DNA of 64,000 nucleotides from contig NZ_CP030840.1 of NCBI RefSeq assembly GCF_003330725.1, positions 3,720,001 to 3,784,000 on the forward strand. The letters are read 5' to 3'. Of the stretch, positions 56,701 through 64,000 are shown piece by piece; position 1 is the first letter of the stretch, and every line of letters starts with the position of its first letter. The translations under genes and the position numbers were made by a program. A model generated the notes under the pieces. The model searched no databases. It was not told the DNA's origin and was given only the letters and a program-made list of their open reading frames with translations. The stretch comes from Acidisarcina polymorpha. Lineage in GTDB: Bacteria > Acidobacteriota > Terriglobia > Terriglobales > Acidobacteriaceae.

Positions 56701-57217
56701 TGTCTTCCTTTGTCGACTCGATGACCCGGTGGACTTTGTTTTCGGGGTCAATTCCGTGCACGCCGGCCGCATCGACCACATCGTAGATATGCACCGGGAA
56801 CAAGGAGGTCGTCGCCTGCAGCCGCCCTTCCGGGGTAATTACATGCAGCCAATCGGGAAACAACAGGTCGATCTGATGAATGTGTTGCTTCAGCGAAGAG
56901 TAGCTGGCTTCATCATCGACATAGAATGCCGCGCGCACCCCTTCATCGGTATTCAGCGGGATGTCAGAAGGTTTGCGCTGCGATTTGCGCCGGGCCGGCC
57001 GCGCTGCTTTCCCCTTGAACGAAAGCGGACTCTCTTTGAGCGCCTTATAGTTGCGTTTCTGTGCAGGCAGCAATAGCTCCGGCAATGCCTGCCTGCGGAT
57101 CACGCTGAAGAAGAAGGTCACCAGCACCAATGTCGACAAGACCGCGACTACGTCGAAGATGCGCCGGAGACGCTTCCACCGCTTGCGGTCGGGATCGAGG
57201 AAAATCTGCTGGCTCAT
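53714..57217 (-). CDS. GH18-like / NodB deacetylase / GT2 fusion protein (polysaccharide synthesis)
   Basis: A 1167-residue multidomain membrane protein. One membrane helix (about 23-45) leads into a GH18-like domain (about 95-440; residual catalytic motif LDFEEVP at about 226), then a NodB-type polysaccharide deacetylase (about 500-705) with the metal/base motif TFDDGPD at about 510 and HTFTHPD at about 567. Membrane segments at about 735-770 cross back to a cytosolic family 2 glycosyltransferase: VLVPGYNEE (about 792), DDGSKDRT, DAD at about 875, and QRFRW (about 1003), then membrane helices to 1130. It resembles PgaB plus PgaC of poly-N-acetylglucosamine synthesis fused. A GTG at 57226 is an alternative start. 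Confidence 0.9.
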   Translation of the reverse strand: MSQQIFLDPDRKRWKRLRRIFDVVAVLSTLVLVTFFFSVIRRQALPELLLPAQKRNYKALKESPLSFKGKAARPARRKSQRKPSDIPLNTDEGVRAAFYVDDEASYSSLKQHIHQIDLLFPDWLHVITPEGRLQATTSLFPVHIYDVVDAAGVHGIDPENKVHRVIESTKEDTEIFPMVNDYNLVTDKWGENVGTLLKNPQAVEHLREQINTFLAGSPSYHGITLDFEEVPDDAEDAYLAFIAQLYSDFRAKNLRLYVNVQVSADDDEIRALGKTTDGIILMDYDEHETGSDPGPIASQDWFEGNLRRVLKLVPKEKIICAMGNYGYDWTEQLPAQGAKKTGKLKVVEARDLTVQEAWQEAADSDADVHLEGDELNAHFAYDDEDSHQRHQVWFLDGVTALNEMRAARQMGLRTFVFWRLGKEDPTIWSIWDRPSAKDAQNALKVVPPGQDVNEEGEGDILKVIGRPANGSRTLSMDADDFTITDERMPVYPRSYTLQLYGYQPKKLAITFDDGPDPKWTPKILDILKQEKVKATFMVIGDEAENNVGLLRRYIQEGHEIGNHTFTHPDISEISPRQLELELNLTERLFASKLGLQPLYFRPPYSIDQEPDTNDQAAPIDRVEQMGYIIVGNKIDTDDWNEHPRKSPQEITNGVLQQLEAMKDRPWFRGSIILMHDGGGDRSATVAALPLLIDTLRSKGYEIVPVSELMGKTTAEVMPPITPKMQWQARLDSLAFFVYGAFVKFGVFVFFFGDVLMSGRLIIVGIFALIDRLRPRKVPDPNFLPRVAVLVPGYNEEKVIVRTVRSVLNSDYPNMRVIVIDDGSKDRTFEIAREAFSREIAEGRVTVLTKPNGGKAEALNFGIEHLDEEFYVGIDADTVIAADAVSKLIRHFADPEIGAVAGNAKVGNRVNLWTRWQALEYITSQNFERRALDLFGVVTVVPGAIGAWRTEGVRRAGGYPVNTVAEDADLTMSLLEQGYRVIYEDRSLAFTEAPIDMRGLMKQRFRWSFGTLQAIFKHRGAFTRNKAMGFFALPNILIFQLLLPLVSPLIDLTFVVGTLQYLIDRYFHPAAASAANFEKLLVYFLGFLVIDFLTSSLAFSLEPRHEANKGDGWLLFHIWLQRFAYRQVFSIVIFKTIKRAIDGRPFSWDKLDRTAKMSAATERITAGS

Positions 57218-57351
57218 GTTGCCCACTACGAGACTATAGGAACCCGCGTCCCGGTAAAAGGCTGCGTTGAACAGCGGATTGGCTCATCGTTCGCTGCATC
57301 GTTCACCGACTCGTGTTTGCTTTGATGCTCCCCTTGCTATGATTCCCTTTC

Positions 57352-58731
57352 ATGCTGTCCTCGCGCGCCCGGCATTGGATCTTCGTTGTTCTCGCCCTCG
57401 CTTGTGGCGCGGCCCTGCGCCTGTGGTTCATTCACGCCTATCCGGAGGTGGACGGCGACCCGCTGATCTACGGCGACATCGCCAAGAACTGGCTCCAGCA
57501 CGGAATCTACGGCCTCACGACCGATCACGGAATCCGTCCAACCCTGATCCGGCTGCCCGGCTATCCCGCCTTTCTCGCTCTCTGCTTCACCCTCTTCGGC
57601 ATGGAACATTACCACGCCGTGATGTTCTTCCAGACCGCCATCGATCTCGGAACCTGTCTGCTGATCGCGGCCCTCGTCCGCCGCCTCTGGAGCCGCCGCG
57701 CGGCCATGGTCGCTCTGTGGCTCGCCGCTCTCTGCCCCTTTACCGCGAACTATGCCGCGACACCCCTCGCTGAGACCCTCTCCATCTTCTGTGTCGCCCT
57801 CGGCTTCTACGCGCTGGTACGGCTGCTCGAAAACCCCTATCTTCGCTGGCTCTTGCTGCTTTCTTTTTCGATGAGCTACGCCACCCTGCTGCGTCCCGAT
57901 GGCGCGCTCCTCGCAGTGGCCCTTTGTCCCGCAATCGTCCTCTGTAGCCTTCGTCGTAGCTCCATTTCCAGGCTCGCAACTGGCCGGGCGCTCAAGTTGG
58001 CCATCCTCGCTGGCATCCTTTCGGTGCTCCCATTTGTTCCCTGGGCCGCCCGCAACTGGCGTACCTTCCACATCTTCCAACCGCTGGCCCCGCGGTATGC
58101 CATGGATCCCGGTGACTTCACCTACCCGGGGTTCAACCGCTGGGTGAAGACCTGGTGTGTTGATCTGGTTTCGACCTCGGAAGTCTATTGGAACGGCAAC
58201 AGCGACAAGATCGACATTGGCAAGCTCCCTTCCCGGGCATTCGACAGCCCTGCGCAATACCAGCAAACCAAGCAGTTGCTGGATGACTACAACGAAACCA
58301 CCACCCTCTCGCCCGAGATCGATGTCCGCTTCGAAGAACTGGCCCAGCAGCGCACCCAAGGCCACGCAATCCGCTCCTACCTGGTGTTGCCGCTGATGCG
58401 CCTCGCCGACATGTGGCTGCGCCCTCGCACCGAACTCCTATGGATCGAGATGCGTTGGTGGGACCATTACCATCATCCCGAAGAATCCGACTTCGTCTTC
58501 GTCTATGCGGCCCTGAATTTGGGATATCTAGTAGCCGCCGTTGCCGGCTTTGTCCGGCGGCCTCCACTGGCCGCGGTCATGCTGGCTTTTGTCTTGCTCC
58601 GCTGTGCGTTGCTGTTCACCCTGGAAGCCCCCGAACCCCGCTACACCCTGGAATGTTTCCCTGTCGTCATCGCGCTCGCCGCCATCGCTTTCGGTGGCCG
58701 CCGAGACGTGCCCGCTTCAGCATCCGTGTAG
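57352..58731 (+). CDS. Glycosyltransferase family 39-like membrane protein (ArnT/PMT fold)
   Basis: A 459-residue membrane protein with about nine hydrophobic segments. The N-terminus reads RLWFIHAYPEVDGDPLIYGDIAKNWL: the Asp-Gly-Asp in the first extracytoplasmic loop is the GT39/ArnT-type catalytic position. RLPGYPAFLAL and NYAATPLAETLSIF fit the dolichyl-phosphate-mannose-protein mannosyltransferase-like fold, using polyprenyl-phosphate sugar donors. It is divergent from the deacetylase/GT fusion, with 134 bases between, so the two may share an envelope-polysaccharide role. The acceptor is unknown. Confidence 0.8.
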   Translation: MLSSRARHWIFVVLALACGAALRLWFIHAYPEVDGDPLIYGDIAKNWLQHGIYGLTTDHGIRPTLIRLPGYPAFLALCFTLFGMEHYHAVMFFQTAIDLGTCLLIAALVRRLWSRRAAMVALWLAALCPFTANYAATPLAETLSIFCVALGFYALVRLLENPYLRWLLLLSFSMSYATLLRPDGALLAVALCPAIVLCSLRRSSISRLATGRALKLAILAGILSVLPFVPWAARNWRTFHIFQPLAPRYAMDPGDFTYPGFNRWVKTWCVDLVSTSEVYWNGNSDKIDIGKLPSRAFDSPAQYQQTKQLLDDYNETTTLSPEIDVRFEELAQQRTQGHAIRSYLVLPLMRLADMWLRPRTELLWIEMRWWDHYHHPEESDFVFVYAALNLGYLVAAVAGFVRRPPLAAVMLAFVLLRCALLFTLEAPEPRYTLECFPVVIALAAIAFGGRRDVPASASV

Positions 58732-58740
58732 ACTTTTCCT

Positions 58741-60147
58741 GTGACCGCTTCTCCGCAGCCCGGCCAACTTGGCTTTAGCTTCGAAGCTCCCAAGGCTGCC
58801 CCAAGACGCATTTGGACGGTAGGTGAGCTGGTCGGAGAGGTGCGCGAATCCATCGAGCGGGAGTATGCCGATCTCTGGGTAGAAGGCGAAATCTCGAACC
58901 TCCGCTCTGCCCCGTCCGGACACGTTTACTTCACGCTCAAAGATGGCGACTCTCAACTGCCTGTTGTGCTTTTCCGCCGCCAGGCCTCTCTGCTGCGCTT
59001 TCGCCCGGAAGACGGCCTGCACGCGCTCGTGCGCGGCAAGGTTTCCGTCTACGAACAGCGCGGACAAATGCAGTTGATCGCCGAGTTCATGGAGCCGGTC
59101 GGCGCCGGCTCGCTCCAAATCGCCTTCGAACAGCTGAAGGCCAGGCTTCAGGTAGAAGGCCTCTTCGACGCCCAGCGCAAGAAGCCGCTGCCCGCCTTTC
59201 CGCACTGCGTCGGGATCATCACCTCGCCCTCGGGAGCGGTCATCCGCGACTTCCTCAACGTCGGTAGCCGCCGTCACGAAGCCCTCAATGTGCTCCTCTA
59301 TCCGGTGGTCGTGCAGGGTGCCACCGCCGCGATGGAAGTCAAAGCAGGTATCGAATATTTCAATCGCGCCCACACCGTCGACGTCATCGTCATCGCCCGC
59401 GGCGGTGGTTCGCTTGAAGATCTCGCGCCCTTTAACAGCGAACTGCTCGCCCGCGCCATCGCCGCTTCCGAGTTGCCCGTAGTTTCCGCCATCGGGCATG
59501 AGACCGATTTCACCATCGCCGACTTTACCGCTGATCTTCGCGCGCCTACTCCTTCCGCTGCGGCCGAGCTCATTACCGAAGCTCAGCACAAAGTCGCCGG
59601 CTACGTCGAAACCATGTGGCATCGGCTCCAGCGCGCCTGCCGCTTTCAGTTAATCCAGTCGCGCGAACGCTTCTCCCGAGTCCAGATCGACGCTTCCTCC
59701 GCCAGTCTGCGCGACGCCTTCGGACGTCGCCAGCAGCGGATCGATGAGCTGCGTTTTCGCATGGAAGCCGCCTGGCGGGCCAAGGTGCGCCAATCCTCCG
59801 ATCATGTCAACTCATGCACCCTGCGCCTGCTTCGCCAGGACACCAGTCATCGTCTGCGCCTTTTACAGGAACGCCTGGCCGCGCTCGACGCCCGGCTCGC
59901 CCACACCAGCCGCGTCCGCTTTCAATCCGGCCGCACCCAGTTGAAGAGCTTCGACGACCGGCTCGCCGGCCTCTCGCCGCTGGCTGTGCTCAATCGCGGC
60001 TACGCTCTCGTCTACGGCGAATCAGGCAACCTGATCAGGACCTCCGACGCCGCACACGAGGGAGAATCCATTACCACCCGCCTCGCCTACGGCACGCTGA
60101 AGAGCCGGGTGTTCGCTATCGAAAGGTCGACAGATACATCTTCATGA
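58741..60147 (+). CDS. xseA: Exodeoxyribonuclease VII large subunit
   Basis: A 468-residue nuclease subunit degrading single-stranded DNA with XseB. The N-terminal OB-fold domain (about 20-125) contains ISNLRSAPSGHVYFTLKD and VRGKVSVYEQRGQMQLI; the catalytic region has GIITSPSGAVIRDFLNV, VIARGGGSLEDLAPFN, SAIGHETDFTIADFTADLRAPTPSAAAEL (family signature). The C-terminus is a long coiled coil. It starts at GTG 58741 and overlaps the glmM start (ATGA). No xseB gene is visible in the window. Confidence 0.95.
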   Translation: MTASPQPGQLGFSFEAPKAAPRRIWTVGELVGEVRESIEREYADLWVEGEISNLRSAPSGHVYFTLKDGDSQLPVVLFRRQASLLRFRPEDGLHALVRGKVSVYEQRGQMQLIAEFMEPVGAGSLQIAFEQLKARLQVEGLFDAQRKKPLPAFPHCVGIITSPSGAVIRDFLNVGSRRHEALNVLLYPVVVQGATAAMEVKAGIEYFNRAHTVDVIVIARGGGSLEDLAPFNSELLARAIAASELPVVSAIGHETDFTIADFTADLRAPTPSAAAELITEAQHKVAGYVETMWHRLQRACRFQLIQSRERFSRVQIDASSASLRDAFGRRQQRIDELRFRMEAAWRAKVRQSSDHVNSCTLRLLRQDTSHRLRLLQERLAALDARLAHTSRVRFQSGRTQLKSFDDRLAGLSPLAVLNRGYALVYGESGNLIRTSDAAHEGESITTRLAYGTLKSRVFAIERSTDTSS

Positions 60148-61552
60148 ACGAAGAACGAGCCCTCTTTGGAACTGATGGAATTCGCGGCATCGCGGGCGAG
60201 TACCCGCTTGATCCGAAAACGATCTATGCCACCGGCATGGCCCTCGCACACTTTCTCCGCGCCCAGGTCTCGGCTCCACGTGTCATCCTCGGCGCGGACA
60301 CCCGCGAGTCTAGTCCCCACATTGCCGCCGTCATCTCCCAGGGACTCGAAGCCGGAGGAGCAGCCGTCCTGAACGCTGGCGTGATCACCACTCCCGGAAT
60401 TGCCTTCCTCGCCCGGAAACATGGCCTCGCCGCCGGCATCGTGGCGGTCTACAGAAGATGTTTTGGCGATCCGCAAGCAGTGGCACGAACGCCGCCTCGC
60501 ATAATCCCTGTTTTGCCACGCAGGACAACGGCATCAAGGTCTTCGGCAGCGATGGCTATAAATTAGCTGACGCCATCGAACTCGGGATCGAGCAAGAAAT
60601 ATTCAGGTACATCCAGCGCGACATAACTCCGAAAAGCGATACTCTGCCCCCAGTCGTCCAGCCGGAATTCGTTGCCGAGTACGAAGAGTTTCTCCGCCAG
60701 GCCGTCTCCCCGCTCGACCTTACCGGTCTGCGCATCCTGCTCGATTGCGCCAATGGAGCTTCCTCCGCCATTGCTCCCGATATCTTCACCCAGCTCGGCG
60801 CGCAGGTTGTTCTCAGCCATGCTCAGCCCGATGGACGCAACATCAACCGCGATTGCGGCGCGCTCCACCCCGAGATCGTCGCCGCGGCCACCAGAGAGCA
60901 GGGAGCGGACTTAGGCATTACCTTCGACGGCGATGCCGACCGCGCGCTCTTCGCCGACGCGAATGGCAATGTGGTCAATGGAGATGGAGTTCTTCTGCTG
61001 GCTGCCCGCGACCTTCAACGCCGCGGCGAGCTCAACGGCAATCTCGTCATCGGCACCACCATGGCGAATATGGGACTGGAAGCCGCCTTGCGCGCCGACG
61101 GCATCCGAATGCTGCGCGCCCCGGTAGGCGACAAATATGTTCTCGAATGGATGCAGCGCTACCAGGCGTCGCTCGGCGGCGAACAATCCGGGCATATTCT
61201 TTTTCCCGCGCTCAGCACCACCGGGGATGGCCTTTTAACCGGGCTGGTGGTGCTCGATATTCTCCGCCGCTCCGGCAAGCCGCTCCACGAGCTCACTGCC
61301 GACCTGAAGGTGTATCCCCAAGTCATCGTCAACGTGAAAGTGAAGGAGAAGCGGCCGCTGGAGCAGTTCGCCAAGGTGGTTCAGACGATCCAGCAAGCCG
61401 AGTCGGAATTGAACGGCAACGGCCGGGTAGTAGTGCGTTACTCGGGGACCGAGGCTTTGGCGCGCGTCATGATCGAGGCTGAATCAAGGACGGCCATGCA
61501 GTTCCACGCCGATCGCATAGCCACAGCGATCCGCGCAGAACTAGGAATCTGA
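60144..61552 (+). pseudogene. glmM: Phosphoglucosamine mutase glmM, disrupted at the catalytic loop
   Basis: GlmM converts glucosamine-6-P to glucosamine-1-P for UDP-GlcNAc. The first frame reads MNEERALFGTDGIRGIAGEYPLD and continues normally to HGLAAGIV (60441-60443), where relatives continue ISASHNPxxDNGIKVFG. Here 53 bases of unrelated sequence follow, then SHNP (60497-60508) appears in the +2 frame, and CFAT adds three more residues before QDNGIKVFGSDG. From there the second frame is intact to 61552, including FDGDADRAL, GGEQSGHI and RYSGTE. Net gain about 44 bases, which breaks the frame. As sequenced, no functional enzyme is made without recoding. It could be an assembly error. Confidence 0.85.
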
Positions 61553-61596
61553 AAAGGTATCCAGTTCAGCTAACGGGCGGCTACGCCTGCAGATGC

Positions 61597-61827
61597 TTAG
61601 GCAGCGGGGGCGATCAGCAATGGATCCATTGAAGGCTGGATCACGACAGCCGGCATTTTGACGTCGGTGAAGCGGCCGCTGGCCACATCGGCGAAGACTC
61701 GGTTGGCGGTGTCTTCGGTACGGGTGCTGGTGATATGCAGGCTTTGAACAGCCTTGATGGTGAGAGTAGTCAATAGGAAGCGATTGGGAATACGGATCCC
61801 GGCAGAGTAAACCAGTTCAGAACGCAT
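61597..61827 (-). CDS. RNA polymerase omega subunit-like small protein
   Basis: A 76-residue protein: MRSELVYSAGIRIPNRFLL, TIKAVQSLHI, TRTEDTANRVF. Acidobacterial RpoZ proteins begin MRSELVYGAL...NRYQL and continue with a K-A-x-x-x-L-H, TR-x-x-DT-x-N pattern, so this looks like an omega homologue or paralogue. An AGAGG site precedes the ATG at 61827. The C-terminal 20 residues differ from what I recall for typical omega. Omega stabilises the RNA polymerase beta' subunit; whether this one does is unknown. Confidence 0.5.
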   Translation of the reverse strand: MRSELVYSAGIRIPNRFLLTTLTIKAVQSLHITSTRTEDTANRVFADVASGRFTDVKMPAVVIQPSMDPLLIAPAA

Positions 61828-62053
61828 TTTTGCCTCTTGTGTGGTGCTGTTAACGTGATCCCTGGGAAGCCCAGTATTTCGTTCCTACCGGGCCCAGCGG
61901 CGGTCCAAGAGGATAACCGGAGGGCAGATGGGATAATGACGCGACAGTTCCCAGAATACGCTGCTTCGAGCCCTGCGCCTAATAATTTTGAAGAAAGGTC
62001 ATCGTCGAACCCTTTTGGTACTGAATGACGAGAATAAAAGCTGGCGGCGATCT

Positions 62054-62167
62054 TTATCGCGGGTGTTCGCTGCCATCGAGGGCTCGCCGATGATAGCCAA
62101 GCCAGACCGCCCGGCAAAAGCGGTAGAAATAAAAGGCGACGATCAATAATCCCAGCAGCCGAAGCAT
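62054..62167 (-). CDS. Candidate short membrane protein (37 residues)
   Basis: An ATG at 62167 opens MLRLLGLLIVAFYFYRFCRA followed by VWLGYHRRALDGSEHPR and a TAA, directly 7 bases after the VOC gene stop. One hydrophobic helix (about 4-20) then a basic tail, a typical small membrane protein shape. The preceding CCGGA is only a weak ribosome-binding site; translation would rely on coupling to the VOC gene. No homologue known to me. Confidence 0.4.
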   Translation of the reverse strand: MLRLLGLLIVAFYFYRFCRAVWLGYHRRALDGSEHPR

Positions 62168-62173
62168 TCCGGA

Positions 62174-62554
62174 TTATGCGTCCGGCTCGGCTGCGGATGG
62201 CTCCCAAAGCTCCACCCGGTTGCCTTCTGGATCGGTAAACCAGCCAAACTTCCCGAAGTCGTAGCTCTGTCGCTCGGGATCCACATTCACCCCCGAGGCG
62301 AGTAGGGAACTGAGAATCGTGTCCAGGTCATCCACGCGAAAGTTCAGCATCGTTCGTTGGCCACTCGGCCCGAAATAGGGTGTTTCTTCCGGGAAAAACG
62401 CCAGGACTGTATCGCCAGTCACCTCGGACTTAGGGAATGAGAAGGAGCCATGTTCCGCGCGCTGAATGCCGAGATGCTGCTCGTACCACGCATAGAGCGC
62501 TTTCGGGTCTTTCGCTTTCAGGAACGCGCCACCTAATCCGGTCAATTTCCCCAT
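62174..62554 (-). CDS. VOC (glyoxalase-fold) family protein
   Basis: A single-domain 126-residue protein of the vicinal-oxygen-chelate fold: LGGAFLKAKDPKALYAWYEQHLGI starts the first beta-alpha-beta unit, and MLNFRVDDLDTILSSLLASGVNVD and WFTDPEGNRVELWEP the second. The last segment carries the typical C-terminal Glu ligand (ELWEP). No partner enzyme is visible. Substrate unknown. Confidence 0.88.
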   Translation of the reverse strand: MGKLTGLGGAFLKAKDPKALYAWYEQHLGIQRAEHGSFSFPKSEVTGDTVLAFFPEETPYFGPSGQRTMLNFRVDDLDTILSSLLASGVNVDPERQSYDFGKFGWFTDPEGNRVELWEPSAAEPDA

Positions 62555-62599
62555 CCTGTGCCTCCCAGTTGTTCAATCTGTCGGCCGTGTGGCCGAACC

Positions 62600-62806
62600 T
62601 TATTCCGGCTCGTGATTCAGAATATCGGCAAGCTTCTCCTTGTGCTTGGTTTTTCTCGAATCTTCACGCGGCTTTTCGACGATCGCCCGCTCTGCCTTGG
62701 GCTGGCCAAGGCGCTCCCGGGCATTCGCCTTCACCGCTTTGGTGACCGAAAACTTTGCCGCCTTCTTCTTTGCCGCCACCGACGTTCCTCCCGCACCCAT
62801 ATCCAT
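62600..62806 (-). CDS. Small basic hypothetical protein
   Basis: A Lys/Arg-rich protein of 68 residues, AAKKKAAKFSVTKAVKANARERLGQPK then ERAIVEKPREDS. I recall similar short basic acidobacterial proteins of unknown function. ATG at 62806 (or 62800) is chosen because the conserved part begins soon after. Divergent from the zinc-finger-like gene at 62888. Confidence 0.65.
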   Translation of the reverse strand: MDMGAGGTSVAAKKKAAKFSVTKAVKANARERLGQPKAERAIVEKPREDSRKTKHKEKLADILNHEPE

Positions 62807-62887
62807 CGATGATACTTTTGCGCGGTCTAGTGATGGTTCAGTAACCTCCCGTAGTACGATAAGCAAGCGAGGAAAAGGGCCACCAGC

Positions 62888-63160
62888 ATGGAAGAACGCG
62901 ATTTTTTCGACGAGAAGCCTGAACAGCGGACCCATACACTCACCTGTCCGCACTGCGGCAAGGCCGAAGAGTACCAGATCGGCTGGCTGGTTCGGCGCAA
63001 AAAAGCCGCGTTGCCCCGCAACGCCGATGATCGCGACCGCGCCCGCTTCGCCAAGGCCCAGTCTTACATGGTGCGCAAGGACGACTTGATGGCTTGCAAG
63101 AACATTCGCTGTCGCAAGCGTTTCGACGTTGCCGGAATTCAGACCGTCGCCTTTCTCTAA
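62888..63160 (+). CDS. Small zinc-ribbon hypothetical protein
   Basis: A 90-residue protein with two Cys pairs, LTCPHCGKAEEYQ near residue 20 and MACKNIRCRKRF near residue 70, which could form one zinc ribbon. Between them lies a charged helical region. Not known to me as a named family; cytosolic, no signal. The start ATG 62888 is the first possible after the divergent gene. Confidence 0.7.
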   Translation: MEERDFFDEKPEQRTHTLTCPHCGKAEEYQIGWLVRRKKAALPRNADDRDRARFAKAQSYMVRKDDLMACKNIRCRKRFDVAGIQTVAFL

Positions 63161-63189
63161 TTCATAAGGGCTCTAACTAGAAACGGCTT

Positions 63190-63810
63190 CTACGGCGCGG
63201 CAGCCAGGTCTTTCAAATAGGCAGCGCTGAGCGTCTTCTTCGCCTGGGCCACCGGTAAAAGCGTTGGATAGAACTGCACAAACGTCGTCTGAACGGCTGC
63301 ATGCTGTTCATGGCAGGAGTAACAGACGGCCGCCGCTGGAATTTGCTCCGCAGGCTTCTCGTTATCGAATTCATAGAAGGCCCAGCCGCCGGGCGTTCTA
63401 GCCTCATCGCGGACATGCACCTCGAATCCCACCATTTGAGTACTCTCGAAGTTTCCGCCCTGGTTGATTGAAGCGCGGCTCTTCGCCCCTCGCTGTTCGA
63501 GCACCATCACCGTCTTGTCCGGCCAGGTGCCGGTAGAGAGAAATGACCGGTAGGCGGCTGGATTCACAAAGACATTATCGAATACCGATATCCCTTCCAT
63601 CTCCGGTTTCGGGGTATAGCTCATCCCGATTCCCGAACTGAGATACACCCATTCCCGATACTGGAACGGCAGCTGCAACCGTCCCTGCGCGTCATACGCG
63701 GGCTCAACGGCCGCATCCCGTCGGCTCGGGACGCTGCGCGTCAAGCCTGTGTTCTGGCCGATCGCAGCAGGAAGGAGTAACGACATCGCTATCAACGTGA
63801 AAGCTTTCAT
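63190..63810 (-). CDS. Cytochrome P460-type secreted heme protein
   Basis: A 206-residue exported protein (signal: FTLIAMSLLLPAAIGQ). The P460 domain (about 50-175) reads YREWVYLSSGIGMSY and ends with the heme site CYSCHEQHAAV (CxxCH). Family members include hydroxylamine-oxidising P460 enzymes and cytochrome c'-beta; the usual Lys crosslink cannot be judged by eye. A GGAGGTG site precedes the ATG at 63810. Confidence 0.85.
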   Translation of the reverse strand: MKAFTLIAMSLLLPAAIGQNTGLTRSVPSRRDAAVEPAYDAQGRLQLPFQYREWVYLSSGIGMSYTPKPEMEGISVFDNVFVNPAAYRSFLSTGTWPDKTVMVLEQRGAKSRASINQGGNFESTQMVGFEVHVRDEARTPGGWAFYEFDNEKPAEQIPAAAVCYSCHEQHAAVQTTFVQFYPTLLPVAQAKKTLSAAYLKDLAAAP

Positions 63811-63942
63811 CCGTTCACCTCCGCATTGCTACGGGGTGCTGGGACGGAAAGTTCCTGCTTTCATCTTTTCAACGAATTCATCCAACGCGGACTATCCGCA
63901 GCGGGATGCTGGATGGGACGCCGATTTCAGGGCTGCCACAGA

Positions 63943-63977
63943 CAGCAAGGCCTCCCCAGAGAGGAACGGCCTTGCTG
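63943..63977. other. 10-bp inverted repeat near the window end
   Basis: CAGCAAGGCC (63943-63952) is matched exactly by GGCCTTGCTG (63968-63977) across a 15-base loop, 130 bases upstream of the P460 gene. No T-run. It may be a terminator for a gene beyond the window or an mRNA leader structure. Confidence 0.4.
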
Positions 63978-64000
63978 CGAAGACACCATTTGGGAGCGGT

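Overview
The window is about 64 kb of bacterial chromosome, most likely from an acidobacterium (Acidobacteriota, Terriglobia/Acidobacteriaceae type). The evidence is two giant Oar-like TonB-dependent receptors with an N-terminal carboxypeptidase-regulatory-like domain, a Tat-exported GH127-type arabinofuranosidase, many soil-type secreted enzymes, a BlaI/BlaR1-like pair with an HtrA protease, and a small protein resembling the acidobacterial RNA polymerase omega subunit. I see no transposase, phage gene, plasmid function or CRISPR array. The taxonomic call is an inference from gene content.

Layout. 1-1.6 kb: end of a glycoside-hydrolase-like protein, the relic tail of a ROK sugar kinase, and a sugar-isomerase-like TIM barrel. 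2.1-3.7 kb: an orphan PD-(D/E)XK-like protein and a small hypothetical. 3.8-10.8 kb: an mdtP-ytcA-mdtN-mdtO-like drug efflux operon followed closely by an S41 protease-like protein. 11-12.7 kb: two alpha/beta hydrolases, one apparently lacking its catalytic histidine. 13.2-19.2 kb: a secreted PQQ-propeller protein, a lone sugar-binding lipoprotein next to a NarL-type two-component system, and a DoxX-like protein. 19.4-24.3 kb: a sigma-54 activator and a TonB receptor. 24.4-27.5 kb: a two-domain VOC protein, then a TetR/flavin-monooxygenase pair with a palindromic operator. 27.5-30.8 kb: a decayed secreted-protein gene and a PAS-GGDEF-EAL protein. 31.5-39 kb: a putative arabinoside locus (GH127, TonB receptor with a C-terminal frameshift, divergent IclR-HTH/periplasmic-binding-protein fusion regulator). 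39.2-39.5 kb: a tRNA(CAT) and a truncated second tRNA(CAT). 39.9-44.1 kb: a multicopper oxidase and a secreted phosphoesterase, each followed by a hairpin. 44.2-49.4 kb: murJ, then blaI-blaR1-htrA under a recognisable promoter with two overlapping inverted repeats. 49.6-63.8 kb: mostly housekeeping and envelope genes (Trm112-like, folD, coaE, a second HtrA, a GH18-deacetylase-GT2 fusion, a GT39-like protein, xseA, glmM, an omega-like protein, a VOC protein, small proteins, a cytochrome P460).

The most notable observations are: (1) glmM, normally essential, is broken by about 44 extra bases exactly at its catalytic Ser-His-Asn-Pro loop; (2) one TonB receptor has a one-base deletion 35 codons before its natural end; (3) a secreted-protein gene carries a clean nonsense codon plus frameshifts; (4) there is half a tRNA upstream of an intact one with the same anticodon; (5) two short membrane-protein ORFs are likely easily missed; (6) a single polypeptide combines glycosidase-like, deacetylase and glycosyltransferase domains, resembling PgaB and PgaC combined; (7) several regulators have readable operators. 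I did not find a clear undescribed defence or mobile system.
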